Positions 51,837-61,076 of a stretch of DNA of 64,000 bases are shown one piece after another. Position 1 is the stretch's first letter. Every line of letters begins with the position of its first letter. The notes beneath the pieces are model-generated. The model saw only the letters and a program-made list of their open reading frames with translations. It searched no databases and had not been told where the DNA came from. This DNA comes from Acholeplasmataceae bacterium (GTDB lineage: Bacteria > Bacillota_I > Bacilli_A > Acholeplasmatales > Acholeplasmataceae). The DNA is taken from NCBI GenBank assembly GCA_030603805.1, contig JAUVXD010000001.1:1-64000 (forward strand), in the 5' to 3' direction. The translations under genes were made by a program, and so were the position numbers.

Positions 51837-51863
51837 AAAAACTCCAAAAACTGGAGTTTTTTT
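51837..51863. terminator. Bidirectional terminator between rnjA and rarA
   Basis: AAAACTCCA and TGGAGTTTT form a 9-bp stem around AAAAC, with A and T tracts outside. Confidence 0.92.
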
Positions 51864-53094
51864 ATCGCTTCTTTCGTTTGATTTGATCAATAACCTTCAA
51901 TCGATCTTTGAGTGCTTTCTCATAAACAGACTCATCTTTAGGGAAATAATAGGCTTTATCCTTGATGAGTTCAGGTAAATAGGATTGATCATTGATTGCA
52001 TCCTTATCATTGTGTGGATAATGATAAATCTCTGGGTTGAGTTTGATTTTTCGATTGTTTGCATGATCTGGAACTGACCCTGTATCAGTTTCCTCATAAT
52101 CTTTGAGTGCAAGATCAATCGAAGTGATGGCTGTATTTGATTTGGGAGATAATGCCATATCAATGACAAGTACTGAGAGCATAATTCTTGCCTCAGGAAA
52201 GCCAACACGAACTGCAGCATCACATGCGGAGAGAGCTTTATTCCCCATCAGAGGATTAGCAAGTCCTATATCCTCATAGGCAATGACCAAAAGTCTTCTG
52301 GTGATGGCTTGTAAATCACCTAAGGTAATCAGTCTGGCAAGGTAATGTAATGAAGCATCAACATCAGAACCCCGAATCGATTTTTGAAGTGCCGATAAAA
52401 GTTCATAAAAATTGTCTTCATGATCATCTAAATCGTGACTAACCTTCCCAGCAACACGGTAGACATGTTTTGCAGTCAGCGTATCCCCGTCATTTAACAC
52501 TAGTGCTGCACTTTCTAAAATATTAAGTGCAGTTCTCACTTCATGATTGGCATATCTAACCATCGCTGACAATGCATTTTTTTCGATTTTGATATCCACA
52601 TCTAATTCTTTTATGGCAGATAAGAGTGCTTTTTCAATCGAAGATTCATCAAGTTTTTTCACTTCATAAAGATGACATCTTGAACGAATCGCCATATTAA
52701 TGCTTTGATAAGGATTTAATGTTGTCAGACCAATCACTGTAGCATTCCCTTTTTCCATGTAAGGGAGTAGATAGTCTTGAACATCTGTTTTCATGCGGTG
52801 AATTTCATCTATAACGACCAAAATGTCCATGAAGTTCGTTGATTCTAAGATATCTTTAAGTCTGGCTTTACTTTCAGTGGAAGCATTAAAAAAATAAAAA
52901 TCTAAGCCTGATTGTTCAGCAAATATTTTCGCAATCGTCGTTTTTCCAGTCCCTGGAGGACCATATAAGATGAAAGAGAGAAGCTTTTTCTTCTCAAGCA
53001 TTTTGGTGAGGACACCATCTTTTCCTACAAGATGATCCTGTCCATAGACATCTTCAAATTTTTGGGGTCGCATGCGATATGCTAAGGGCTTCAT
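51862..53094 (-). CDS. rarA: Replication-associated recombination protein RarA (MgsA)
   Basis: 410 residues. AAA+ ATPase: PLAYRMRPQKFEDVYGQDHLVG, Walker A GPPGTGKT (45-52), Walker B VVIDEIHR, sensor 1 GLTTLNPY, and a clamp-loader-like C-terminal domain (RGSDVDASLHYLARLI, DIGLANPLMG). It acts at stalled replication forks. GGTGA precedes the ATG. It has its own promoter, with TATAAT near 53114 on the minus strand. Confidence 0.95.
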   Translation of the reverse strand: MKPLAYRMRPQKFEDVYGQDHLVGKDGVLTKMLEKKKLLSFILYGPPGTGKTTIAKIFAEQSGLDFYFFNASTESKARLKDILESTNFMDILVVIDEIHRMKTDVQDYLLPYMEKGNATVIGLTTLNPYQSINMAIRSRCHLYEVKKLDESSIEKALLSAIKELDVDIKIEKNALSAMVRYANHEVRTALNILESAALVLNDGDTLTAKHVYRVAGKVSHDLDDHEDNFYELLSALQKSIRGSDVDASLHYLARLITLGDLQAITRRLLVIAYEDIGLANPLMGNKALSACDAAVRVGFPEARIMLSVLVIDMALSPKSNTAITSIDLALKDYEETDTGSVPDHANNRKIKLNPEIYHYPHNDKDAINDQSYLPELIKDKAYYFPKDESVYEKALKDRLKVIDQIKRKKR

Positions 53095-53210
53095 TCTATC
53101 ACCTATTAAGATTATAGCATACTTGCTAAAAACATAAAAATGAGTTAAAATAAGACGGTAGAGAAATGGTCTTTTTTTCTTTTAATTGACCGATTTGGAG
53201 GATATGAAAC

Positions 53211-53723
53211 ATGGATTTAAAAAAGTATATTGCCGATGTACCCAATTTCCCGAAAGAAGGTATATTATTTAGAGATATTACACCACTCATGCTTAACGGT
53301 GAAGCATATGCCTATGCAGCAAGCAAATTTATCGAGTTTGCAAAATCAAAACAGGCAACTTTAGTCATTGGACCTGAAGCAAGAGGCTTTATTTTTGGGT
53401 GCCCGGTTGCAACAGGACTTAATATTGGGTTCGCACCAGTTAGAAAACCAGGCAAGTTACCAAGAGAAGCAGTGAGTATTTCTTATGATTTAGAGTATGG
53501 TTCAAATGAACTATGCTTACATGCAGATTCTGTTAAAAAAGGTGATCGTGTCCTCATTGTTGATGATTTACTTGCAACAGGTGGCACAGTTGATGCAACG
53601 GTTAAACTAATTGAAAAACTTGGTGGAGAAGTTGTTGGAATCGCATTTTTAATTGAACTTGCAGATTTAAAAGGTAGAGAAAAGTTACAAGGATATGATA
53701 TATTAGCATTAATCACTTATTAA
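53211..53723 (+). CDS. apt: Adenine phosphoribosyltransferase
   Basis: 170 residues. [45 protein letters not shown] and [13 protein letters not shown] (PRPP motif) are diagnostic. It salvages adenine, such as that released by MutY or nucleoside cleavage, to AMP. GGAGG precedes ATG 53211. It is followed 21 bases later by rel, an arrangement common in Firmicutes, and Rel products may inhibit such enzymes. Confidence 0.96.
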   Translation: MDLKKYIADVPNFPKEGILFRDITPLMLNGEAYAYAASKFIEFAKSKQATLVIGPEARGFIFGCPVATGLNIGFAPVRKPGKLPREAVSISYDLEYGSNELCLHADSVKKGDRVLIVDDLLATGGTVDATVKLIEKLGGEVVGIAFLIELADLKGREKLQGYDILALITY

Positions 53724-53744
53724 TGCTTAAGGAAGTGTTCTTTT

Positions 53745-55922
53745 GTGCAAGATCCATTATTCAAATCATTAGCTGAATCATTTGACGCGTACATCAAAAG
53801 AGAATCGGACATCAAGCTTATTGAAAAGGCTTATTTTTTAGCTAAGGAAAAGCATGAAGGACAAATGCGCAAAAGCGGTGAACCCTATATCACCCATCCA
53901 GTTGCAGTTGCAAAAATACTTGCCGATTTAAGAGGTGGCCCTGCAACACTCATTGCTGCTTTACTTCACGATACAGTAGAAGATACAGCCCTCACCTTAA
54001 AAGAAGTTGAAAAGGATTTTGGTACGGATATCGCACAACTTGTTGATGGCGTTACAAAAATTGGTAAACTTTCATTTAATCAGAAAGCATCACAGGCAGA
54101 TAATCATCAAAAGATGCTTCTTGCCATGGCAAAAGATATTCGTGTCGTCTTAATTAAAATTGCAGATAGACTTCATAATGTGAGAACTTTAGAATCGATG
54201 ACACCAGAAAAACAATTTAAGATTGCAACGGAAACCCTAGAAATTTATGCACCATTGGCACATCGTCTAGGTATCTTTAGAATTAAAGCAGAACTTGAAG
54301 ATCGTTCATTAAGATATACAGATCCACCGATGTATTACCGAGTTTCTAATATGATTCAAGCTAAAAAGACTGAACGTGAAGCATCCATTGACCATGTCAT
54401 TGAAAGCATCATGACGCTTTTTAGCATGTCTGAATTAAAGGATTTTGAAATTAAAGGTAGAATAAAAAACATCTATTCCATTTACAAAAAAATGGTTAAA
54501 GATAATCGAGCTTTTGAAGATATCTATGATTTATTAGCTGTGAGAATTATCGTTGATCGAATTGAAACGTGTTATCAAGCTTTAGGGATTATTCATGCGA
54601 ATTTCACACCGATTCCTAGAAGATTTAAAGACTATATTGCAGTGCCAAAGCCTAATATGTATCAGTCACTGCATACCACAGTTTTAAGTGATGATGGCAC
54701 CTTATTTGAAGTACAAATTAGAACTCCTGAAATGGATCAGATTGCTGAATATGGGGTGGCTGCTCACTGGGCATATAAAGAAAACAAAACCTATTCTAAA
54801 GAACGTGAGCAATTCGAAATTGCTCAAAAACTCAAATGGTATGGTGAGTTACTTAAGATGAGTGAGGATTCTGATGAGACCGAAGCTGGTGCTGAAGAAT
54901 TCGTCGGTACGATTAAAGGTGACATCTTAGATGCGAATGTCTATGTATTTACGCCTAAAGGAGAAGTGATTGAACTTCCTAAAGGATCAACACCCATTGA
55001 TTTTGCGTATCGCATTCATACGGATATCGGTCATAAAATGGTAGGTGCACTTGTCAATAACCGAATTGTGACTTTGGATTATGAACTTAATACTGGCGAT
55101 ATTGTCAGTGTTAAAATTAATAAAAACTCTTTTGGACCAAGTGAAGATTGGCTTAAAATTGCAAAATCTGCACATGCGAAGCATAAGATTAAAGGCTTCT
55201 TGAATAAGCTTAATCGTGATTCTTTAATCCAAATGGGCAAAGATGCACTTGAGCGTGAAATGACAGCTCAAAAAGTCACTGAATCTTTTGATGATGCGTT
55301 TGTTAAGAAGCATTTCGAAAAAAATATGATTACCAATGTCTTAGATATGTATCTAGAAATTGGGAAAAATAATTTAAGTCCAAAAACCGTTGTATCTAAA
55401 CTCTTAGGTCAAGAGGTTGATCCTAATTTAGTCTTACAACGCCAAATGGAAAAAGCATCTAGACAACTCACCACTCATAGTGAAACAGGGGTTGTGATTG
55501 AAGGCTTAACAAGTCCACAACTCAAACTAGCCAATTGCTGTCTACCTGTTCCAGGAGATCCTATCATTGGATATGTCTCTAAACAATCAGGAATTGTCAT
55601 TCATGCGACATTTTGTCCAAACTGTAAGCAGTTTGAAGAAAATCGTTTAATTGAGACTTTTTGGTCTGAAAATATTACAAGAAAATATCCGACTTGGGTT
55701 AAAATTGTCGGTGGCAATAAAGCAACTTTACTCACTGAAGTTGTAACTGTTGTGAATGCACAATCGATATCAATTGCTGAAGTGAGTGCCATTACTACTT
55801 CGAGTCTTGAACTTATTATCAAACTTAAAGTTTTAATTAATCATGCATCTCAGTTGCAATCACTCATGAGTAATTTAAGAAAAGTGAGTGAAGTTTATAG
55901 TGTTGAGCGTGATTTCAAATGA
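53745..55922 (+). CDS. rel: Bifunctional (p)ppGpp synthetase/hydrolase Rel
   Basis: 725 residues. Hydrolase HD domain: ITHPVAVAKILADL, LLHDTVEDT; synthetase: DNRAFEDIYDLLAVRIIVD and MYQSLHTTVL; TGS: VYVFTPKGEVIELPKGSTPIDFAYRIHTDIGH; a zinc-finger-like region with CCLP and CPNC; and a C-terminal ACT domain. Both HD and synthetase residues look intact, so the enzyme should make and degrade alarmone on starved ribosomes. GTG start at 53745, with AAGGA 11 bases upstream. The end overlaps dtd by four bases. Confidence 0.96.
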   Translation: MQDPLFKSLAESFDAYIKRESDIKLIEKAYFLAKEKHEGQMRKSGEPYITHPVAVAKILADLRGGPATLIAALLHDTVEDTALTLKEVEKDFGTDIAQLVDGVTKIGKLSFNQKASQADNHQKMLLAMAKDIRVVLIKIADRLHNVRTLESMTPEKQFKIATETLEIYAPLAHRLGIFRIKAELEDRSLRYTDPPMYYRVSNMIQAKKTEREASIDHVIESIMTLFSMSELKDFEIKGRIKNIYSIYKKMVKDNRAFEDIYDLLAVRIIVDRIETCYQALGIIHANFTPIPRRFKDYIAVPKPNMYQSLHTTVLSDDGTLFEVQIRTPEMDQIAEYGVAAHWAYKENKTYSKEREQFEIAQKLKWYGELLKMSEDSDETEAGAEEFVGTIKGDILDANVYVFTPKGEVIELPKGSTPIDFAYRIHTDIGHKMVGALVNNRIVTLDYELNTGDIVSVKINKNSFGPSEDWLKIAKSAHAKHKIKGFLNKLNRDSLIQMGKDALEREMTAQKVTESFDDAFVKKHFEKNMITNVLDMYLEIGKNNLSPKTVVSKLLGQEVDPNLVLQRQMEKASRQLTTHSETGVVIEGLTSPQLKLANCCLPVPGDPIIGYVSKQSGIVIHATFCPNCKQFEENRLIETFWSENITRKYPTWVKIVGGNKATLLTEVVTVVNAQSISIAEVSAITTSSLELIIKLKVLINHASQLQSLMSNLRKVSEVYSVERDFK

Positions 55923-56356
55923 GAATTGTATGCCAAAGAGTTAAAGAAGCAAGCGTAAAAGTTGATGAACAAGTTGTTGGACAAATCAAAAAAGGATATT
56001 TGCTTTATGTCGGCATTCATGTCGATGATCAGATCGATATCGTAAAAAAAATGGCTGAGAAAATTCACAATTTGCGTATTTTTGAGGATGACGAAGGTAA
56101 AATGAATTTGAATTTATCTCAGATTGGTGGAGATATTCTTGCCATTTCTCAGTTCACTTTGTATGGTGATACGAAAGGGAATAATCGTCCATCATTCATT
56201 TCAGCAGCTAGACCAGAACATGCAAATGCTTTATATGAACGTTTGATTTTAGAACTTTCAAAGCACCATCATGTTGAAAAGGGTGTCTTTGGTGCACATA
56301 TGGAAATTCATTCAATCAATGATGGACCTGTGACTATAATCGTTGAAATGAATTGA
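55919..56356 (+). CDS. dtd: D-aminoacyl-tRNA deacylase
   Basis: 145 residues. MRIVCQRVKEASVKV, ISQFTLYGDTKG and NDGPVTIIVE (the Gly-cis-Pro motif region) are diagnostic. It removes D-amino acids from tRNA. It is translationally coupled to rel through ATGA, a conserved pair in Firmicutes. The stop codon lies within the -35 box of the next operon's promoter. Confidence 0.96.
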   Translation: MRIVCQRVKEASVKVDEQVVGQIKKGYLLYVGIHVDDQIDIVKKMAEKIHNLRIFEDDEGKMNLNLSQIGGDILAISQFTLYGDTKGNNRPSFISAARPEHANALYERLILELSKHHHVEKGVFGAHMEIHSINDGPVTIIVEMN

Positions 56357-56381
56357 CAAAAATATCTTTTTAAGATATTAT
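56353..56381 (+). promoter_or_regulatory. Promoter of the T-box-GNAT-hisS-aspS operon
   Basis: TTGACA (56353-56358) overlaps the dtd stop; TATTAT (56376-56381) is 17 bases further on. It is one of the best promoters of the window. Confidence 0.85.
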
Positions 56382-56387
56382 GATACT

Positions 56388-56535
56388 GTAATTTAATCGT
56401 CTGTGAAAAAGGAAACCCTAGGGTTAGTGACACCTTTGGAGACATGTTAAGAATTGAGTGCTGAGATTTCCTCAGAACTAAGGTGGTACCGCGTATAATC
56501 ATACGTCCTTAGCGTTTTTAAGGACGTTTTTATTT
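56388..56535 (+). promoter_or_regulatory. Compact T-box riboswitch (Asp/His) of the hisS-aspS operon
   Basis: AAGGTGGTACCGCG at 56480-56493 is the T-box. Stem III (CTGAG/CTCAG) and the terminator ACGTCCTTA/TAAGGACGT with TTTTTATTT (56503-56535) are clear. Stem I is reduced: AAAGG and CCTTT enclose only about 20 bases, with a small AACC/GGTT hairpin. The loop reads GACACC, where GAC (Asp, 56429-56431) aligns with ATC of the ileS leader and CAC (His, 56431-56433) overlaps it. The leader is about 145 bases against 190 for ileS. Confidence 0.88.
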
Positions 56536-56556
56536 ATTCTTTTATGAGGTGGAACT

Positions 56557-57135
56557 TTGAGAAAAGCTTATCAAAAGATGCCTGAAATAAGGCTGAGTCA
56601 GGTGAAGCTTAGAACAATTAAAAAGAAAGACTACTTAGATATGTTTGATTATGGGAAGCGAAAAGAAGTGGTCAAGTTTCTGAGTTGGGGACCTTTTGTT
56701 TTAGAAAAAGAAGCACTCTATTCCATTAAAAAAATCTTCTTACCAAGACTCAAACAAGGTCTACCTATTGGATATGCGATTATCGATTTAAAAACTGACA
56801 AAATGATAGGGACCATAGATTTTCATAGTAAACAAAAACATGAAAATGGTGCCGAAATTGGTTATGTGCTACATCCAGATTATTGGAATAGAGGCATAAT
56901 GTCTGAAGCACTCAATCAAATGATTGAGATTGGATTTAAGCATTTAAAGTATGATTTTATCAGAATTAGACATTTAAAAGAAAATGTTCAAAGTGGGAAG
57001 GTTATTGCTAAAACACCGTTTAGATATGTTAAAAGTGAACCCTTTGTTCTAGAAAAAAGTTACGAGATATTGAAAGATGAGATGCTCTATTATGAGCTTT
57101 CGAAGGAGAATTATGATGGCAATCAACAAAGTTAA
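56557..57135 (+). CDS. GNAT-family N-acetyltransferase (RimJ/RimL-like)
   Basis: 192 residues. IRLSQVKLRTIKKKDYLDMFDYG, GTIDFHSKQKHENGAEIGYVLHPDYWNRGIMSEALNQMIEIGF (acetyl-CoA motif with the R-G-x-x-S/A loop, here RGIMSEA) and a C-terminal strand pair. It acetylates an unknown amine or protein N-terminus. Start is TTG 56557, with GAGGTGG five bases before. It is the first gene after the T-box and overlaps hisS by 20 bases, so aminoacyl-tRNA status should control it. Confidence 0.8.
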   Translation: MRKAYQKMPEIRLSQVKLRTIKKKDYLDMFDYGKRKEVVKFLSWGPFVLEKEALYSIKKIFLPRLKQGLPIGYAIIDLKTDKMIGTIDFHSKQKHENGAEIGYVLHPDYWNRGIMSEALNQMIEIGFKHLKYDFIRIRHLKENVQSGKVIAKTPFRYVKSEPFVLEKSYEILKDEMLYYELSKENYDGNQQS

Positions 57136-58387
57136 AGGAACCTATGATGTACTACCTACAGAGTCTTATTTATGGAAAGCACTAGAAGATAAGATTAGAT
57201 CAACACTTAAAGTTTATAATATTAAAGAAATTCGCACACCAATTATGGAGTATAGCGAGGTTTTTCATCGTCAAAGCGAACTTTCTGATATGGTAACAAA
57301 AGAAACATATGATTTTGATGACCGTGGCGATAGAAAATTAACCTTAAGACCAGAAGGCACTGCAGGTGTCATCAGAGCTTATGTCGAAAATAAACTTTAT
57401 GCAACCCAAGAACTTGAAAAGGTTTATTATATTGGACCAAATTTTAGATATGAACGTCCACAAAAAGGCAGATATCGTCAGTTTTATCAATTTGGAGTCG
57501 AAGCCATTGGCGCTGTTGATCCTGCACTTGATGCAGAAATGATTATTTTAGCCTACGACTTTATTAAACGATTGGGCCTAAAAGGTGTTCGAGTCAGAAT
57601 TAATTCACTCGGTGATGATGAGTCGAGAAAGTTTTACCAACAAGCCTTAATTGACCACTTTACACCTCACGAATCAACACTTTGTGAAGATTGTAAAGCA
57701 AGACTCTCTAAGAATCCACTGAGAATCCTTGATTGCAAAGTTGATCAAAAACATCCAGCGATTAAAGAAGCGCCAATTCCACAAGATTTTTTAAACGAGT
57801 TTTCTAAAACCTATTTTCAAGAAGTGCTTGAACACTTAAACGCATCAAAGATAGATTATGAGATTGCACACAAACTAGTTAGAGGTTTAGATTATTATAG
57901 TCACACTGTCTTTGAAATTGAGGCTGATATCGAAGGTTTTGGTGCTCAAAACGTTTTAGGTGGTGGCGGTAGATACCAAAAGTTGGTCTCTGAACTTGGT
58001 GGACCTGATTTAGGTGGTATTGGATTTGCATGCGGTATGGAAAGACTCCTTTTAGCACTTGAAGCTGAAAATGTCCAATTGGCTAAGGATACCGATTTAG
58101 ATGCATTTGTCATTGCTTTTGGTAACGAAGTCAAAACAACAGCAACTAAAATTTTATATGAACTCAGAAAAGCTGATATTATTGCTGATATGAATTATAC
58201 ACAAAAAGCATTTAAAGGACAACTCAAACAAGCCTTAAGATTGAATGCAAAATTTTTAATCATTTTAGGTGAAGAAGAGTTTAAACGCGGTGTTGTTGGT
58301 ATTAAAAATACCAAAACTGAAGTACAAGAAGAGGTACTGATTTCAAAGATTAAGAAGTATTTACTTGAAAAACTGGAGAAGAAATAA
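57116..58387 (+). CDS. hisS: Histidyl-tRNA synthetase
   Basis: 423 residues, class II. KGTYDVLPTE, PEGTAGVIRAYVEN (motif 2 region RPEGT), GPNFRYERPQKGRYRQFYQFGVE, LVRGLDYYSHTVFE (histidine A motif) and GGGGRYQKL are diagnostic. A C-terminal anticodon-binding domain of about 100 residues follows. AAGGAG at 57103-57108 serves ATG 57116, seven bases away; ATG 57113 is the alternative. It lies inside the T-box operon. Confidence 0.96.
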   Translation: MAINKVKGTYDVLPTESYLWKALEDKIRSTLKVYNIKEIRTPIMEYSEVFHRQSELSDMVTKETYDFDDRGDRKLTLRPEGTAGVIRAYVENKLYATQELEKVYYIGPNFRYERPQKGRYRQFYQFGVEAIGAVDPALDAEMIILAYDFIKRLGLKGVRVRINSLGDDESRKFYQQALIDHFTPHESTLCEDCKARLSKNPLRILDCKVDQKHPAIKEAPIPQDFLNEFSKTYFQEVLEHLNASKIDYEIAHKLVRGLDYYSHTVFEIEADIEGFGAQNVLGGGGRYQKLVSELGGPDLGGIGFACGMERLLLALEAENVQLAKDTDLDAFVIAFGNEVKTTATKILYELRKADIIADMNYTQKAFKGQLKQALRLNAKFLIILGEEEFKRGVVGIKNTKTEVQEEVLISKIKKYLLEKLEKK

Positions 58388-58388
58388 C

Positions 58389-60104
58389 ATGAAATACACA
58401 CACAACAACAATGAGTTAAACCATAAACATATTGGACAAACCGTTTATTTGAAAGGATGGGCAGCTAAGGTCAGAAACTTAGGTGGACTGATCTTTATCG
58501 ACCTTAGAGACCGCTTTGGGATCACACAACTCGTGATACTGCCATCCAATAAAAACTATGACACTGCGCTTAAAATCAGAAATGAATATGTGATTGAAGC
58601 ACAAGGCAAAGTCATTGAAAGAGAAAGTAAGAATTTGAATATGTCAACTGGAGAAATTGAAGTTGAGGTGAGTGAACTGGTGATATTAAACACAGCAGAA
58701 ACACCTCCAATTTCGATTACAAATGATACGGATGCTTTAGAAGATACAAGACTTAAGTATCGTTATTTAGACCTAAGAAGACCTGTGATGCAGCAATTTA
58801 TGATGAAAAGACATCACATTACACAAGCCATTCGAAGTGTATTGGTTCAAGAAGGATTTTATGAATTAGAGACACCTATTTTGGGGAAATCAACACCTGA
58901 AGGTGCGAGAGACTTTTTAGTCCCTTCAAGACTATATCCGGGTCAATTTTATGCACTGCCTCAATCTCCACAAATTTATAAGCAACTCTTTATGGTTGCA
59001 GGTATGGAAAAGTATTTCCAAATTGCAAGATGTTTTAGAGACGAGGATTTAAGAGCAGATAGACAACTCGAGTTTACACAAATCGATATTGAAGCCTCTT
59101 TTGTTGATCAAAATGATGTGATGAGTACGGTTGAAAAAGTTTTGATTCATACGTTTAAAGAAGTCTTAAATGTGGATGTCACACCAAATTTCCCAAAAAT
59201 CACTTATCAAGAATCAATGGAAAAATATGGTAACGATAAACCTGATATGCGTTATGAAATGCTGATTCAAGATTATACAGATTTTTTCAAACGTCATGAG
59301 GTGCCATTATTTCAAGGAAAATCACAAGTTAGAGGCATTTTATGTGATCAAGCAGCGACATTAACACGTAAAAGACTAGATGCATTAACTGAACTCGTTA
59401 AGAAAAATCACGGTGAAGCACTTGCGTTTATTAAGAAACAAGAAGGCGTATATTCTGGAAGTATTGCGAAGTACCTTAAAGATGAATGTTTAGCAAAACT
59501 AAACATTCAAGAAGGACAGATGTTGTTCCTTGTTCCTGGTGAATTTGAAAAAGTGTCTTCTGGTCTATCAGCTTTACGTATTGAGCTTGCTCAAGAGTTT
59601 AAGATGATTCCAGAGAATACCTATAAGTTTGTTTGGGTCGTTGACTGGCCACTTCTTGAATACAGCGAAGAAGAAGGTAGATATTATGCTAAGCATCATC
59701 CATTTACAGCTCCTGTGGATCCAGAAGTACTTAAAAATGATCCAAAAAATGCAATGGCTAAAGCCTATGATATTGTCTTGAACGGTTATGAAATTGGTGG
59801 TGGATCGATTCGTATCCACAATCAAGAAGTTCAAAAGCTTATGTTTGATACACTAGGATTAAGCAAAGAAGATATTGAGACACGTTTTGGATTCTTTGTC
59901 GATGCACTTAAATATGGAACACCTCCACATGGAGGTTTAGCGCTTGGTCTTGACCGCGTCGTGATGCTTATGACCAATACAACTAATATTAAAGACGTTG
60001 TGGCTTTTCCAAAAACACAAAGTGCAAGAGACACCATGATGCAAGCTCCAAGTGCTGTCGATGATTTACAATTAAAAGAATTAGAAATCAAGGTAGGTAG
60101 ATAA
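58389..60104 (+). CDS. aspS: Aspartyl-tRNA synthetase
   Basis: 571 residues, bacterial type with the GAD insertion. N-terminal OB-fold (VYLKGWAAKVRNLGGLIFIDLRDRFG), RYLDLRRPVMQ (motif 1), ARCFRDEDLRADRQLEFTQID (motif 2), insertion domain at about 290-420, and LALGLDRVVMLM (motif 3). It starts one base after the hisS stop, with GGAGAAG upstream. The T-box specifier GAC agrees with its amino acid. Confidence 0.97.
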   Translation: MKYTHNNNELNHKHIGQTVYLKGWAAKVRNLGGLIFIDLRDRFGITQLVILPSNKNYDTALKIRNEYVIEAQGKVIERESKNLNMSTGEIEVEVSELVILNTAETPPISITNDTDALEDTRLKYRYLDLRRPVMQQFMMKRHHITQAIRSVLVQEGFYELETPILGKSTPEGARDFLVPSRLYPGQFYALPQSPQIYKQLFMVAGMEKYFQIARCFRDEDLRADRQLEFTQIDIEASFVDQNDVMSTVEKVLIHTFKEVLNVDVTPNFPKITYQESMEKYGNDKPDMRYEMLIQDYTDFFKRHEVPLFQGKSQVRGILCDQAATLTRKRLDALTELVKKNHGEALAFIKKQEGVYSGSIAKYLKDECLAKLNIQEGQMLFLVPGEFEKVSSGLSALRIELAQEFKMIPENTYKFVWVVDWPLLEYSEEEGRYYAKHHPFTAPVDPEVLKNDPKNAMAKAYDIVLNGYEIGGGSIRIHNQEVQKLMFDTLGLSKEDIETRFGFFVDALKYGTPPHGGLALGLDRVVMLMTNTTNIKDVVAFPKTQSARDTMMQAPSAVDDLQLKELEIKVGR

Positions 60105-60105
60105 A

Positions 60106-60603
60106 ATGAAGAAAATTGTCCTTGCAGGCGGTTGTTTTTGGGGTGTAGAAGGTTATTTTGATCAATTAAAAGGTGTTCTTGACACCTCCACTGGTTATGT
60201 TGATGGTAATAAGAAAAATCCGACATATAAAGAAGTGTGTAACGGTATAGCAACACATGCTGAAGCGATTGAAGTGACATATGATGAAAATCTCACATCC
60301 TTAGAAACTCTTTTAGATCACTTTTTTAGAATCATTAATCCTTTTTCACTGAATCGCCAAGGTCATGATATTGGTAGACAATATCGAACAGGGATTTATT
60401 ATACAGACCCTGAAGATGCAACCCGTATCATTGATTTTATGAATCAGCATTTTGGTTTAGATATTAAAAAGGTAAGAACTGAAGTTAAGCTTTGTTTAGA
60501 TTATGAGCTTGCTGAAGAATACCATCAAGATTATTTAAAGAAAAATCCAAATGGGTATTGCCATTTGGATATGGGCTTAGCAGCTCCAGAGGAGAAGAAA
60601 TAA
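60106..60603 (+). CDS. msrA: Peptide methionine sulfoxide reductase MsrA
   Basis: 165 residues. VLAGGCFWGVEGYF holds the catalytic Cys; GYVDGNKKNPTYKEVCNG, HAEAIEVTYD, and GHDIGRQYRTGIYY follow. It repairs (S)-methionine sulfoxide in proteins. It starts one base after aspS, so it is co-transcribed with the synthetases. Its stop overlaps the deaminase start (TAATG). No MsrB domain is fused. Confidence 0.95.
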   Translation: MKKIVLAGGCFWGVEGYFDQLKGVLDTSTGYVDGNKKNPTYKEVCNGIATHAEAIEVTYDENLTSLETLLDHFFRIINPFSLNRQGHDIGRQYRTGIYYTDPEDATRIIDFMNQHFGLDIKKVRTEVKLCLDYELAEEYHQDYLKKNPNGYCHLDMGLAAPEEKK

Positions 60604-61076
60604 TGCGTAAAGATTATATATCTTGGGACCAATATTTTATGGGGGTTGCTAAACTTTCTGCACTCAGAAGTAAAGATCCATCCACACAAGTTGGTGCATG
60701 TATCATAAACCAAGATAAGCGCATTGTTGGGATTGGTTATAACGGGTTACCCCATGGGTGTAGTGATCAAGAATTTCCTTGGGGTAATGAAGGTGAGTTT
60801 ACAAATACTAAGTATCCGTATGTCGTTCATGCAGAAGCAAATGCGATTTTGAATGCGACGAATAATTTAAAAGGGGCATCTATCTATGTCACACTTTTTC
60901 CATGCAATGAATGTACGAAACTCATTATTCAAAGTGGTATAAAAGAAATAGTCTTTGAATCGAATAAGTACCAAAACTCTAAAGAGCATGAAGCAGCTAT
61001 TCGTATGCTCAAGGCATCTAATGTATCCTATCGCCAGATAGAGGTAGGTGAACTCTGTTATGTTAACACTCCTTAA
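60603..61076 (+). CDS. dCMP/deoxycytidylate deaminase family protein (ComE-B-like)
   Basis: 157 residues. SWDQYFMGVAKLSALRSKDPSTQVGACI, YVVHAEANAILNATNNLKG (zinc His and proton-shuttle Glu) and VTLFPCNECTKLIIQSGI (two zinc Cys) are typical. It converts dCMP to dUMP, the substrate of ThyA. The start at ATG 60603 overlaps the msrA stop; an in-frame start at 60558 lies within msrA. Its end overlaps the PDZ-Lon gene by 17 bases. Confidence 0.92.
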   Translation: MRKDYISWDQYFMGVAKLSALRSKDPSTQVGACIINQDKRIVGIGYNGLPHGCSDQEFPWGNEGEFTNTKYPYVVHAEANAILNATNNLKGASIYVTLFPCNECTKLIIQSGIKEIVFESNKYQNSKEHEAAIRMLKASNVSYRQIEVGELCYVNTP

